Part shown: positions 34,349-43,360 of the stretch, one piece after another
Layout of the letters: every line of letters starts with the position of its first letter
Position numbering within the stretch: the stretch's first letter is position 1
Assembly (NCBI RefSeq): GCF_000716715.1
Contig: NZ_JNYJ01000009.1
Span: 124,001 to 188,000 of the forward strand
Origin: Dactylosporangium aurantiacum
GTDB lineage: Bacteria; Actinomycetota; Actinomycetes; Mycobacteriales; Micromonosporaceae
Length of the DNA stretch: 64,000 nucleotides
Reading direction: 5' to 3'
Program-made: the position numbers and the translations under genes
Notes under the pieces: generated by a model
Told to the model about the DNA's origin: nothing
Databases searched by the model: none
The model's input: only the letters and a program-made list of their open reading frames with translations

Positions 34349-35569
34349 ATGCCCGACATCGTGCAGAACCCGGAAGTGCTGGCCCTGCTCGACGAGCTGA
34401 CCCGGATGCCGGGCCGGGCCGACCCGTACCCGCGCTACGCCCGCCTGCGGGAGATCTCGCCGGTCGTGCGCGCCGACGACGGTGCCCTCGTGGTGACCGG
34501 CTACGGCGACTGCGCGACGGTCGTGCGCGACCCGCGCCTGCAGCACCTGCCCGCCGACATGCTGGCCTTCGTCGGCTTCCCCGACTGGCGCGAGCACCCG
34601 GCGCTGCACCAGCTGTTCACCAGCATGCTGACGCTCAACCCGCCGGACCACACGCGGCTGCGGCGGCTGGTGAGCTCCGCGTTCACCCCGCGGCGGGTCG
34701 AGGCGCTGCGCCCGGCGATCGAACGGATGGTGCAGGACCTGCTCGACGGCATGGACGGCCACGACGAGGTCGACTTCGTCGAGGCGTTCGCGTTCCCGCT
34801 GCCGGTCAACGTGATCGGTGAGCTGCTCGGCGTACCGGCGCAGGAGCGCGCCGGCTTCCAGACCCTGGTGCGCGACTGGACCCAGGTCCTCGAGGTGATC
34901 ACCCCGGACGTGCTGGCGCGGGCCGACCCGGCCGCCGCCGCCATCCGCGACCACCTCGCCGGCCTGGTCGAGCAGCGCCGCCAGCGGCCCACCGACGACC
35001 TGCTCAGCGCCCTCGTGCAGGCGCAGGCGGCCGACGACCGGCTCACCGACGAGGAGGTCCTCAGCAACGCGGCGCTGCTGTTCGCGGCCGGTTTCGAGAC
35101 CACCACCAACCTGCTCGCCAACGGTGTCGTGGCCCTGCTGCACCACCCGGAGCAGTACGCGCTGCTCGGCCGGCGCCCCGACCTCGCCCAGCCGGCGGTC
35201 GAGGAGCTGCTGCGCTACGACAGCCCGGTGCAGCTCAGCAGCCGGGTGGTCACCGCGCCGCTGGAGCTCGGCGGGGTCACCGTCGGGGAGGGGGAGCGGG
35301 TCGTGGCGTACCTCGGCGCCGGCAACCACGACCCGGCCCGCTTCCCCGACCCGGGCGCGCTGCGCCTGGACCGCGCCGACAACGCGCCGCTGTCCTTCGG
35401 CGGCGGCATCCACTACTGCCTGGGCGCGCCGCTGGCCCGGCTGGAGGCGCAGATCGCGCTGCCCGCCCTCGCCCGGCGCTTCCCGTCCCTGGCGCTCACC
35501 GGGCAGGCGCAGCGGCGCGACAGCCTGAGCCTGAAGGGGTACACGAGCCTGCGGCTGCGCACCGGGTGA
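34349..35569 (+). CDS. Cytochrome P450
   Basis: A 406-residue soluble P450. The I-helix oxygen motif is AAGFETTTN, the ExxR pair is in VEELLRYDSP, and the haem-binding loop is FGGGIHYCLGAPLAR with the axial cysteine. Length is normal for bacterial class I P450s. No ferredoxin or reductase gene is adjacent. Together with the SARP regulator, CoA ligase and methyltransferase it suggests tailoring of a small metabolite. Confidence 0.9.
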   Translation: MPDIVQNPEVLALLDELTRMPGRADPYPRYARLREISPVVRADDGALVVTGYGDCATVVRDPRLQHLPADMLAFVGFPDWREHPALHQLFTSMLTLNPPDHTRLRRLVSSAFTPRRVEALRPAIERMVQDLLDGMDGHDEVDFVEAFAFPLPVNVIGELLGVPAQERAGFQTLVRDWTQVLEVITPDVLARADPAAAAIRDHLAGLVEQRRQRPTDDLLSALVQAQAADDRLTDEEVLSNAALLFAAGFETTTNLLANGVVALLHHPEQYALLGRRPDLAQPAVEELLRYDSPVQLSSRVVTAPLELGGVTVGEGERVVAYLGAGNHDPARFPDPGALRLDRADNAPLSFGGGIHYCLGAPLARLEAQIALPALARRFPSLALTGQAQRRDSLSLKGYTSLRLRTG

Positions 35570-35572
35570 CGT

Positions 35573-36007
35573 TCACAGCGCGGCGACGGCGGCGTTGAGC
35601 GCGGCGGCGTCGAAGCTGCCCGTGGGCAGGGTCGCGCCGAGCCGGTACCGCACGTCGCCGGCGGCGTCCACGAGCAGGGTGCCGCTGTGCTGCAGCAGCA
35701 GCGTCCTGGTCAGCCCGACGGCGTGGTGCGCCCCGGCGCCGGTGGACGACACCACGCGGACGTCGCCGGCGGCGCGGCGCACCCGGGCGGCCTCGGCGGC
35801 GCCGCCCGGCACGACGACGACCGGGGTCACGTCACGGTCGGCGAGCCGCAGCGCGGCGAGGGCCCGCGCGTGCCGCAGGCAGACCGGGCAGCTCGCGGCC
35901 CGCATGAAGTAGAGCACGACGCCCCGGGCGCCGCCGCGTAGCTGCGCGACGGTGACCTCGGCGCCGGTGGCGTCGGCGAACCCGACCCGGTCGGCCTGGA
36001 CCAGCAT
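35573..36007 (-). CDS. AhpC/TSA-type redoxin
   Basis: A 144-residue thioredoxin-fold protein. The active-site region is LYFMRAASCPVCLRHARALA, a CPVC dithiol like that of peroxiredoxin-like reductases, and the conserved cis-proline region is shortened. It would reduce peroxides or disulfides. GGAGGAG precedes the ATG. It is divergent from a MarR-family gene and shares an operator with it, so it is probably derepressed by the signal that the MarR protein senses. It converges with the P450 with only three bases between. Confidence 0.8.
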   Translation of the reverse strand: MLVQADRVGFADATGAEVTVAQLRGGARGVVLYFMRAASCPVCLRHARALAALRLADRDVTPVVVVPGGAAEAARVRRAAGDVRVVSSTGAGAHHAVGLTRTLLLQHSGTLLVDAAGDVRYRLGATLPTGSFDAAALNAAVAAL

Positions 36008-36021
36008 GGCTCCTCCTATTA

Positions 36022-36060
36022 GTAACTCAGTTACGTAGATTAGATACGTAACCGAGTTAC
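36022..36060. promoter_or_regulatory. Double MarR operator in the redoxin/MarR divergent promoter
   Basis: Two boxes, GTAACTCAGTTAC (36022-36034) and GTAACCGAGTTAC (36048-36060), lie in an unusually AT-rich gap. Together they form a 16-base inverted repeat with one mismatch around a 7-base spacer. Box 1 overlaps the likely start region of the redoxin transcript; box 2 lies near the expected -35 position of the MarR gene. This is the layout of an autoregulated MarR repressor controlling a divergent target. Confidence 0.75.
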
Positions 36061-36074
36061 ATAGTCAAGGCCGG

Positions 36075-36080
36075 TAAGGT
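36075..36080 (+). promoter_or_regulatory. -10 box TAAGGT of the MarR gene
   Basis: TAAGGT, seven bases, then the ATG at 36088; leaderless arrangement next to the double operator. Confidence 0.5.
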
Positions 36081-36087
36081 CGTCGGC

Positions 36088-36564
36088 ATGAGCCCGCAAC
36101 CACCCGCCGAGCCTGATCTGGGCATGCTGCTGGCGATCTGCTGCGAGCGGCTGGTGCGCACCGTCGTCGGCGAGCTGGCCACTGTCGGCTACGGCCACCT
36201 GACCCCGTCGCAGTCGCTGACGGTGCTGTTCATCGGCGACGGCGTCGACACCGTCACCCGGCTCGCGGACCGGCTCGGCATGACCACCCAGGCGATCAGC
36301 AAGATCTGCGCCACCCTGCACACCGAGGGGCTCCTCGCCCGCCAGGCCGCCACCGCGGGCGACGCCCGGGTGCGCCGGCTGGAGCTGACCGGCGAGGGCG
36401 ACCGCGCCGTCGCCGCGATGCGGGCCGCGGGCGCCGCCGCGGAGCAGCACTGGGTGGACCTCGTCGGCGCCGACACGCTGGGCGTCGTGCGGGCCGCCCT
36501 CGCCGCGTTCGCGTCGGCACCGCAGCGCGACCCGGTCAGCCCGGTGCACATCCGCTTCGCCTGA
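36088..36564 (+). CDS. MarR-family transcriptional regulator
   Basis: A 158-residue winged-helix regulator: LTPSQSLTVLFI, the recognition HTH VTRLADRLGMTTQAISKICATL and the wing RQAATAGDARVRRLELT. Near the start it has a cysteine pair, LLAICCERLV, in the dimer helix, which could sense oxidation as in OhrR-type proteins. It probably represses itself and the divergent redoxin through the GTAAC boxes between them. Confidence 0.85.
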   Translation: MSPQPPAEPDLGMLLAICCERLVRTVVGELATVGYGHLTPSQSLTVLFIGDGVDTVTRLADRLGMTTQAISKICATLHTEGLLARQAATAGDARVRRLELTGEGDRAVAAMRAAGAAAEQHWVDLVGADTLGVVRAALAAFASAPQRDPVSPVHIRFA

Positions 36565-36595
36565 CCGTTCGGCCGGCGGCGAACGGTGCGCCCCC

Positions 36596-36601
36596 TAGCC
36601 T
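36596..36601 (+). promoter_or_regulatory. -10 box TAGCCT before the DinB-fold gene
   Basis: TAGCCT, six bases, then the ATG at 36608; a leaderless arrangement. Confidence 0.35.
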
Positions 36602-36607
36602 CGGCGC

Positions 36608-37090
36608 ATGAGCGACGACATCCCCGCCACCGACGACCGGGACCCCGCGGCCGTCATCGAGGCCGCCGTTACCGAAGCGCTCAGGCTGGCGCAGACGTGG
36701 ACCGCCTGGGACGGCCGGCCGATCGCCGCCGGCGACCGCGTGTACACCCCGCACAAGGCGGTCCGGCGGCTCGCCGACCACCTCGTGGACCACCTCGCGG
36801 AGCTGGAGGCGCGCCTCGCCGGGCAGGTGCCGCCACCGGACCACTGGCACGCCTCGGCGATCAACACGCCCGCTGATCTGGCCCCGTTCACGGCGGCCGA
36901 CCTCGACGAGGCGCGCAGCCGGCTGACCCGGCTCGCCCGGATCTGGGCCCTGCGCCTCGGTGCCCTCGACGCGCGGCGGCTCGACCGGGCCGAGGGCGGC
37001 GCCTGGACGCTGCGGCAGGTCGCGTTCCACGTCGGCAGCGCGTACTACGCCGAGGCCGTCGGCGACCTCACCGCTCCGGCTGCCGGCTGA
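36608..37090 (+). CDS. Uncharacterised protein, probably DinB-like four-helix bundle
   Basis: A 160-residue all-helical protein. Histidines in PHKAVRRLADHLVDHL and in TLRQVAFHVGSAYY are placed like the metal ligands of DinB/maleylpyruvate-isomerase proteins, suggesting that fold, but the resemblance is partial. Substrate unknown. Its last 46 bases overlap the convergent histidine kinase gene, with both stop codons inside the other frame. Confidence 0.6.
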   Translation: MSDDIPATDDRDPAAVIEAAVTEALRLAQTWTAWDGRPIAAGDRVYTPHKAVRRLADHLVDHLAELEARLAGQVPPPDHWHASAINTPADLAPFTAADLDEARSRLTRLARIWALRLGALDARRLDRAEGGAWTLRQVAFHVGSAYYAEAVGDLTAPAAG

Positions 37091-38301
37091 GGCGCGAGCG
37101 GCAGGGTCAGCCGGACGGTGGTGCCCTCCCCGGGCGTGCTGGCGACGGTGATGTCGCCGCGGTGGGCGTCGATGATCGCCTTGACGATGGTGAGGCCCAG
37201 CCCGGCGCCCTGGGCGGCGAGGTGGTCCGCGGCGCTGCTGCGGTGGAACCGGTCGAAGACGTGCGGCAGGTCCTCGGCGGGCACGCCGATCCCGGTGTCC
37301 GCGATCGACAGCGTCGGGCCCGGGTCGGCGCCGATGGTGACGGTGATGCGCCCACCGGCGGGGGTGAACTTGATCGCGTTGAACAGCAGGTGGTTGAGCG
37401 CCTGCCCGAGCCGCTCCGGGTCGCCGGCCGCCGGCACCGGCCCACCGGCGTCGACGGTGAGCGCGAGCTGCTTGTGCTCGGCGATCGGCCGGGACGTCAG
37501 CGCCGCCTGGTAGGCCAGCTCGGCCAGGTCGACCTCGACGACGTCCAGCTGCAGCCCCGTCTCGTGCAGCCGGGCGACGAGCAGCAGGTCGTCGATGAGG
37601 CGCAGCAGGCGGTCGGCGTTGCGCTGCATGACGGCCAGGAACCGGCGGACCGTCTCCGGGTCGCCGGCGGCCTCGTCCTCGTCGAGGAGCACCTCGATGT
37701 AGCCGCGCACCGACGTCAACGGCGTGCGCAGCTCGTGGCTCACGCTGGCCAGGAACGAGTCCTTGAGCCGGTCGAGCTCGCGCAGCCGGTCGGCGGTGTG
37801 GCCGACGGTGCGGGCGTACCGGCGCAGCTCCAGATGCGCGGCGGCGTGCCGGGCCAGCGACCGCAGCGCCCGCCGCTGCTGCAGGGTGAGGTGCCGCGGC
37901 CGGCGGTCCATCACGCACACGGTGCCGGCCGCGTGCCCGTCCTGCAGCAGCATCGGCGCGCCGGCGTAGAACCGCACGCCGTGCTCGGCGACGGCCGACA
38001 GCGTCGAGTACCGCTGCTCCACGGCGGCGTCGTCGACCTCCAGCAGGTGCCGGTCCCGCACGAAGTCTGCGCAGAACGAGTCGTCGCGGCCGCCCTGGAG
38101 GGCCTCCCACCCCACCCGCGCCTTGAACCACTGCCGGTCGGCGTCGACCATCGACACCATCGCGATCGGGGTGTCGCAGATGTCCGCGGCGAGCGCGGCG
38201 ATGTCGTCGAAGTCCGTCTCCGCGCCGGTGTCGAGGATCCCCGTCTCCCGCAGAGCGGCCAGACGCTGCGGCTCATCGTCCGGCTGCATGATGTTGATCA
38301 T
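37045..38301 (-). CDS. GAF-domain sensor histidine kinase
   Basis: About 418 residues without membrane segments. The N-terminal 160 residues form a GAF domain (LRETGILDTGAETDFDDIAA, a form often seen in cytoplasmic sensors with conserved AMVSMVDADRQWFKA). The H-box is FLASVSHELRTPLTSVRGYI, and the HATPase has NHLLFNAIKFT, DTGIGVP and GAGLGLTIVK. It would autophosphorylate in response to an unknown cytoplasmic signal; no response-regulator gene is adjacent, so it is an orphan. Start 38301 (MINIMQPDD) or 38289. Confidence 0.83.
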   Translation of the reverse strand: MINIMQPDDEPQRLAALRETGILDTGAETDFDDIAALAADICDTPIAMVSMVDADRQWFKARVGWEALQGGRDDSFCADFVRDRHLLEVDDAAVEQRYSTLSAVAEHGVRFYAGAPMLLQDGHAAGTVCVMDRRPRHLTLQQRRALRSLARHAAAHLELRRYARTVGHTADRLRELDRLKDSFLASVSHELRTPLTSVRGYIEVLLDEDEAAGDPETVRRFLAVMQRNADRLLRLIDDLLLVARLHETGLQLDVVEVDLAELAYQAALTSRPIAEHKQLALTVDAGGPVPAAGDPERLGQALNHLLFNAIKFTPAGGRITVTIGADPGPTLSIADTGIGVPAEDLPHVFDRFHRSSAADHLAAQGAGLGLTIVKAIIDAHRGDITVASTPGEGTTVRLTLPLAPQPAAGAVRSPTASA

Positions 38302-38429
38302 CCCACCGCGGGCGGGGCCGGGAGTCGATTTGCCGAGAAGATCCCCGGCTAGCCTCCTAGGATGCTGTACGCGCTGTGGTCCGCCCCACGACGCCACCGA
38401 CGACCGGGAACCCGCGGCCGGCGTCGGGT

Positions 38430-39626
38430 CTACGTGGACGCGACTGTGACTCCGCGGGCGAAGACCGCGCGGACATGCTGCAGCGCGGCCAGGTCGAGAA
38501 GCGGGTTTCCCTGCACGGCCACGATGTCCGCGTCGAAGCCGGGCGCGAGGCGACCCTTGCGGTGGCCGAGGCCGCACGCCTCGGCCGCCGTCGAGGTGGC
38601 CAGGCGCAGCGCCGTCGCGGCGTCGAGACCGATCCTCGACGTCTGGGCCAGCGCGTGCCGGAGCACGTCGTGCGGTTTCACCGGCCCGATGCCCGCGTCG
38701 GTGCCGATGATCATCCGGGCGCCGGCCTCGTGCATGGCCCGGGTGTTGGCGATGATGCGCGGCATCCGCATCGCTACCACCGGCGGCGGGACGGCGCCGG
38801 GCGCCGGGGCGACGCCGGCGGTGATACCCACCACCACGCGGCTGTCGACCATGCGGCCGAGCAGGTCGCCCGGGTCGTCCACCCCGTCGGCGCTCCAGAA
38901 CGAGACGTGCTCCATGCCGTCCACGCCGGCGTCGAGGGCCGCACGGATCGCGCTCGTGCCGTGCGCGTGCGCGGTGACCGGCAGGCCGAGGCGGTGCGCC
39001 TCGTCGACGACCACCGTCAACTGCTCTCGCGTGAACTGGGCGATCTCCTGGCGGGTGCCCGGTGTCATGGTGCCGCCGCTGGCCATCACCTTGATGATGT
39101 CCACACCCCGATCGGCACGTTCGCGCACCGCTGCCCGCAGCGCCTCGGGCGTCGGCCCGGTCGCGCCGCCGAGGAAGTGGCAGTGCCCCGCCGGCGTGGT
39201 GACCGGTGGGCCGGCCGTGACGATCGTGGGCAGGTCGGGGGCGCCGCGGAGGCGCAGGGAGAGGTAGTCCCGGTCGCCGAGGTCACGCACCGTGGTGATC
39301 CCGGCGCGAAGGGCGGTGCGGCCGGCGGTGGTCATCGCGGCGAGTGCGGCGGTGTCGTCCCGCGCGGCGAGGGCGGCGACCGGGTCGGGGCCGGCGTCGA
39401 ACGCGAGGTGGACGTGCGTGTCGATCAGCCCGGGCAGCAGGGTCGTGCCGGGCAGGTCCACCACCTGCGCGCCCTCCGGCACGGTCGGCTGGTCGACCCT
39501 GACGATGGTCGGGCCGTCGAGCACCAGCACCGGATCGTGGACGAGTGTCGTGGACACGCCGTCGAACAGGGCGCCGGCTCGGATCGCCACCAGCCGTGGC
39601 CGGTCGGACAGGTATGTGCTTGGCAT
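38430..39626 (-). CDS. Amidohydrolase family protein (imidazolonepropionase/prolidase-like)
   Basis: A 398-residue metal-dependent hydrolase. Metal ligands are seen in LIDTHVHLAFD, the probable carboxylated lysine in DIIKVMASGG, then VTAHAHG, MEHVSFW and the catalytic aspartate in IIGTDAG; the ending GFDADIVAVQGNPL is typical. It cleaves a C-N bond of a cyclic amide, peptide or related compound, substrate unknown. It lies 22 bases downstream of the response regulator on the same strand, so a two-component system may control it directly. Confidence 0.85.
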   Translation of the reverse strand: MPSTYLSDRPRLVAIRAGALFDGVSTTLVHDPVLVLDGPTIVRVDQPTVPEGAQVVDLPGTTLLPGLIDTHVHLAFDAGPDPVAALAARDDTAALAAMTTAGRTALRAGITTVRDLGDRDYLSLRLRGAPDLPTIVTAGPPVTTPAGHCHFLGGATGPTPEALRAAVRERADRGVDIIKVMASGGTMTPGTRQEIAQFTREQLTVVVDEAHRLGLPVTAHAHGTSAIRAALDAGVDGMEHVSFWSADGVDDPGDLLGRMVDSRVVVGITAGVAPAPGAVPPPVVAMRMPRIIANTRAMHEAGARMIIGTDAGIGPVKPHDVLRHALAQTSRIGLDAATALRLATSTAAEACGLGHRKGRLAPGFDADIVAVQGNPLLDLAALQHVRAVFARGVTVAST

Positions 39627-39648
39627 GCGTACCGCCTCGAAGAGATGT

Positions 39649-40326
39649 CTATTGCTTGCCGAGACCGGCGCGCCGTGCGCGGACGATCGCCTCGCTGCGG
39701 TCGACGGCCTGCAGTTTCGTCAGGATGTTGGAGACGTGGTTGGCCACCGTCTTGACGCTCAGGTGCAGCGTCGCGGCGATCGTGGCGTTGTTCGCGCCGT
39801 CGGCGATGAGGTCGAGCACCTCACGTTCGCGCGGGGTCAGCGCCGGAAAGGCCTCGGCGGCGGCCCTGCCGTCCGCCGGGGGCGTGGTCGAGCCGTCCGG
39901 CAGGGCCGGCGGTGCCGACAGCCGGGCGACGATCCTGTTGGCGACGGACGCGGAGAGCAGCACACCGCCGGACGCGACCGCCTCGATCGCCTGCCGGATC
40001 TCGCGTTGGGTCGCCCCCTTGATCAGGTAGCCGCGGGCCCCGGCGAGCATGGCGGCGAGGACGGACCGGTCGTCCTCGAACATCGTGAGGACGAGCACCC
40101 TGGTTTCCGGGATCGTCGCGGTGATCTCCCGGGTGGCGTCGATACCGCTGTCGGCCATCTGCAGGTCCATGAGGACGACATCGGGGCGGTGCTCGCGCGC
40201 CGCGGCCACCGCGGCGACGCCGCTGTCGACGTCGGCGACCACCGAGAGGCCGGGAACGCTGCCGATGAGGGCGATCAGCCCTTCGCGCACGATCGGGTGG
40301 TCGTCGGCCACCACGAGCCTGATCAC
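39649..40326 (-). CDS. NarL/LuxR-family response regulator
   Basis: A 225-residue regulator with receiver domain (LVVADDHPIVREGL, phospho-acceptor DVVLMDLQM, lysine in YLIKGA) and a C-terminal LuxR HTH (LTPREREVLDLIADGANNATIAATLHLSVKTVANHVSNIL). It overlaps the stop/start of the upstream kinase by four bases, so the kinase is its partner. Confidence 0.92.
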   Translation of the reverse strand: MIRLVVADDHPIVREGLIALIGSVPGLSVVADVDSGVAAVAAAREHRPDVVLMDLQMADSGIDATREITATIPETRVLVLTMFEDDRSVLAAMLAGARGYLIKGATQREIRQAIEAVASGGVLLSASVANRIVARLSAPPALPDGSTTPPADGRAAAEAFPALTPREREVLDLIADGANNATIAATLHLSVKTVANHVSNILTKLQAVDRSEAIVRARRAGLGKQ

Positions 40327-42374
40327 GAGGACGCCCGCGCCAGTGCGAGAGGGAGCGTGACGGCGACGCGCCCGCCTTCACGGGTCGGCCGGGCCTCGAA
40401 CGTGCCGCCGAGCTCGGCGGCCCGCCGCCGCATGCTGGTGAGACCGAACCCGTCCGGCCATGAGGCCGACACGGAGGTGCCGTCGTCGACGATGTCGAGC
40501 CGGACGACGCTGTCGATGGACAGCCGGACGGTCACGCTCGCCGCGGTCGAGTGGCGGGCCGCGTTGGTCAGCGCCTCGGCGGTGATGCGGTAGGCGGCGA
40601 CCTCCACGGCCGGGTCGAGCCGGGGCATGTCGGCCGGCACGTCGACGGTCGTGGCGAGCGGGTGGCCGTCGAGCCGGCGGGTGAACCGGGCCGCCTCGTG
40701 GGCGAGCGCGGTCGGCAGGTCGACGTCCTCGAGGTCGGCGGGGCGCAGGTCGTAGGCGATGCGGCGGACCTCGCCGATGGCGGTTCTCGCTTCGGCGGCG
40801 GTCTGGTCGATCAGCCGACCGGCCGCGTCCGGGTCGTCGGTGACGAGGTTGCCGGCGGCGTCCGCCTTGAGCGCCACGGCCGTCAGTTGGGGCCCGAGGC
40901 CGTCGTGGAGGTCGCGGTAGAGTCGCTGCCGTTCCTCGGCCCGGGCGGTGATCAGTCGCTGCTGGGAACGGCGCAGGTCGGCGCCGAGCCCGTCGATGTG
41001 GACGGCGGCGGCGAGTGGCGCCGCCACGAGCAGCAACGCCGCATGGTCGCCGCGGGTCAGCGACGCCTGGCCCCGGCGGGCCCAGTAGCGCATCCGGCCC
41101 ACCGGCTGGCCGCGGTAGCGCAGGACGATCTCACCGGCGGGCTCGCCGAGGCCGCGGTCCTCGCCGATGCGCCGGCCGTCGACGTCGACCAGCACCTGCG
41201 GCAGGCGGAGGCTGTCGCGGACAGCCGCGACGGCGGCCTCCAGCTCGTGCCCTTCGGGCCCTTCGAGCGACGCCGCGACGCTCGACAGGGCATGTACGGG
41301 ATCGTTGCGTAGCCCGTACAGCAGGACGTCGACGCGTCGCTGCAGCCAGTGCCGGACCGGGCCGAACGCCGTGGCGACGACGGCCGTGGCGACGAGCGAG
41401 CTGCCGAGGCCCCGGCCGAGCACGGCGGCGACCGCCTGCACGACCAGCAGATACCCGCCGATCAGCGACGCGGTGAGTGCCACGTACACGAAGGTGCGGT
41501 TGATGACCAGGTCGATGTCGAAAAGCCGGTAGCGCAGCAGGGCCACCGCCGCTGCCGCCGGCAGCACGATGATGCCGATCAGCAGCATCGTGCTCCACAC
41601 CGTCTGGACGTTCGCGGCGGTCGGGGCGAACAGCACCACCGCGACGCCGATCCCCCAGAGCAGCCAGGACAGCTGGTCCCGTTGCCGGCCCGTGGAGCGT
41701 CGCCGGCGGATCGTCATCGACGCGAGCGCTGCGAGGACCGCCAGGCTGACGCTGACGTTCGCGGCCGTGTCCACGGCGTTGACCGCTTCGCCGACCCGTC
41801 CGTGCAGGACCACCGGCGGCTCGGTGACGTAGAAGTTGATCGGGACCTGGCGGGGATCCAGCGCCCACGCCACCGGCCACACGACCGTGTTCGCCGCGCA
41901 GCCGTACACCAGCAGCCGCCAACGCCGCGAGGGAAGCCGGTCGTCGGGAAACAGCAGAATGGCCAGCGGCAGGCACAACGTGATTGCCGGGGTCCAGATG
42001 GACGCCCCGATCCAGCCGAGCGCGGAGCTCGTCGCGTCGGGCGAACCGGCCGCATACCGTTCCAGGCTCAGGCCCAGCATCGCCGCGGAGACGCCGTAGC
42101 ACAGCGCGTAGGCGGCGAACAGCCATCCGATCGCCAGACTCGGCCGGCGCAGCGCGACGACCGCACCGAACGGTGCGAACGCGAGCGCCATCCACGCGTT
42201 GGTGACCGCATACGTCGGGAAGAGGGTCCGCCACGGCAGTCCCGAGGCGACCAGCGTCACGACGGCGACCGTCACCGCCGCGAGCGTGACGGTCAGCAGC
42301 CCCCACGCCAGCGCTCGGAGCGCGGCCTCGCCGCGCACCGGACGCGGCACCACGTCCGGTTCTGTCCATGCCAT
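40323..42374 (-). CDS. Membrane sensor histidine kinase (HisKA_3 type)
   Basis: About 683 residues. The N-terminal 340 residues hold around ten membrane helices, unusually many for a NarL-type kinase, with a short loop between helices as the only likely external sensor. A GAF-like linker follows, then the dimerisation/phosphorylation motif AEERQRLYRDLHDGLGPQL and a HATPase with ITAEALTNAARHS and GFGLTSMRRRA. ATG 42374 is chosen; GTG 42386 is an alternative. It is the first gene of the kinase-regulator-amidohydrolase operon. Confidence 0.86.
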   Translation of the reverse strand: MAWTEPDVVPRPVRGEAALRALAWGLLTVTLAAVTVAVVTLVASGLPWRTLFPTYAVTNAWMALAFAPFGAVVALRRPSLAIGWLFAAYALCYGVSAAMLGLSLERYAAGSPDATSSALGWIGASIWTPAITLCLPLAILLFPDDRLPSRRWRLLVYGCAANTVVWPVAWALDPRQVPINFYVTEPPVVLHGRVGEAVNAVDTAANVSVSLAVLAALASMTIRRRRSTGRQRDQLSWLLWGIGVAVVLFAPTAANVQTVWSTMLLIGIIVLPAAAAVALLRYRLFDIDLVINRTFVYVALTASLIGGYLLVVQAVAAVLGRGLGSSLVATAVVATAFGPVRHWLQRRVDVLLYGLRNDPVHALSSVAASLEGPEGHELEAAVAAVRDSLRLPQVLVDVDGRRIGEDRGLGEPAGEIVLRYRGQPVGRMRYWARRGQASLTRGDHAALLLVAAPLAAAVHIDGLGADLRRSQQRLITARAEERQRLYRDLHDGLGPQLTAVALKADAAGNLVTDDPDAAGRLIDQTAAEARTAIGEVRRIAYDLRPADLEDVDLPTALAHEAARFTRRLDGHPLATTVDVPADMPRLDPAVEVAAYRITAEALTNAARHSTAASVTVRLSIDSVVRLDIVDDGTSVSASWPDGFGLTSMRRRAAELGGTFEARPTREGGRVAVTLPLALARASS

Positions 42375-42553
42375 CGACACGAGCACAGTGTGACCGACGG
42401 CCGGCCGCCGCCACATCGGATCACAGTCCCGATCGACCGGGAACGGATTCCCGGCCGGATCTCCCGGACGGATCGTGAACCCGTCCTCTGGGCCGGGCGT
42501 CGCCGGGCCCGGACGCTGGAACCCTCAAGAGCTTCAGCGGAGAGGATCATGCC

Positions 42554-43279
42554 ATGCGTTCCCAGCCTGTCGATCTGCGTCGCGCCCGGCGGTTCGCCAT
42601 CGCGCTCTGCGTGGTCGCCGCACCCGTGTCCGTCGGCGTGATCCGGACGATCACGCCGGTCGTCGACGCCGACACGGCCGCCCGCGTCGTGCCGGCGTTC
42701 GCCGATCACCTCGGCGCCGTCCGCGTGACGTTCGTCTTCGACGTGATCGCGGCGATGCTGCTGCCGTTCCTCGTCATGGGCCTGTACCGCCTGACAGCAC
42801 GCCGGGTGCCGGTGCTGGCCGCGGCCGGTGCCGTCCTGGCCCTCGCCGGGTGGGTGATGCTGCCGTTCCTCGCGGCGCAGGACATCCTCGGCTACGAGCT
42901 GGCCCGCGCGGGCGGCGACCCGGCGATCTGGGACAGGTTCACGGCGAGTCCCGCGTTCGCGGCGTCCCTGTTCATCTTCATCGTCGCTCACGAACTCGGC
43001 ATGGTGCTGTTGGGCGTGGCGCTGTGGCGCAGCCGGGCGGTCGCCGCCTGGGCCGGCGCGGCGGTCGCGGTCGGAACGGTCGCCCACCTTGCCGGTGTCG
43101 TCAGTGACACCCGTGCTGTCGACGTCATCGGCTTTGCCGTGATGATCGCCGGCTGCGTCGCGGCCGCCCGCGCCATCCTGGCCACGCCCGACGACGAGTG
43201 GGACCTGCGCCCGGCCGCCACCGCACCGCATACCGCCGCCGCTGACAGCGTCACCGCAGGTGCCGCCGTCACACGGTGA
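42554..43279 (+). CDS. Uncharacterised multi-pass membrane protein
   Basis: A 241-residue protein with about six hydrophobic helices (IALCVVAAPVSVGVIRTI, VFDVIAAMLLPFLVMGLYRL, LAAAGAVLALAGWVMLPFL and others) and a polar tail of 30 residues. No family recognised with certainty; small DUF4386-like proteins look similar. GGAGAGGATCAT precedes the ATG. It is divergent from the kinase operon across about 180 bases; those bases contain no other feature that I can identify. Confidence 0.65.
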   Translation: MRSQPVDLRRARRFAIALCVVAAPVSVGVIRTITPVVDADTAARVVPAFADHLGAVRVTFVFDVIAAMLLPFLVMGLYRLTARRVPVLAAAGAVLALAGWVMLPFLAAQDILGYELARAGGDPAIWDRFTASPAFAASLFIFIVAHELGMVLLGVALWRSRAVAAWAGAAVAVGTVAHLAGVVSDTRAVDVIGFAVMIAGCVAAARAILATPDDEWDLRPAATAPHTAAADSVTAGAAVTR

Positions 43280-43360
43280 TCTCGCGGGGAGGTGGTCGCG
43301 AACCCGTGACGCGAGGCGGCGGCCGCCACCGCAGGTCGTGCGGGGGCGGCCGCCGGTGGG

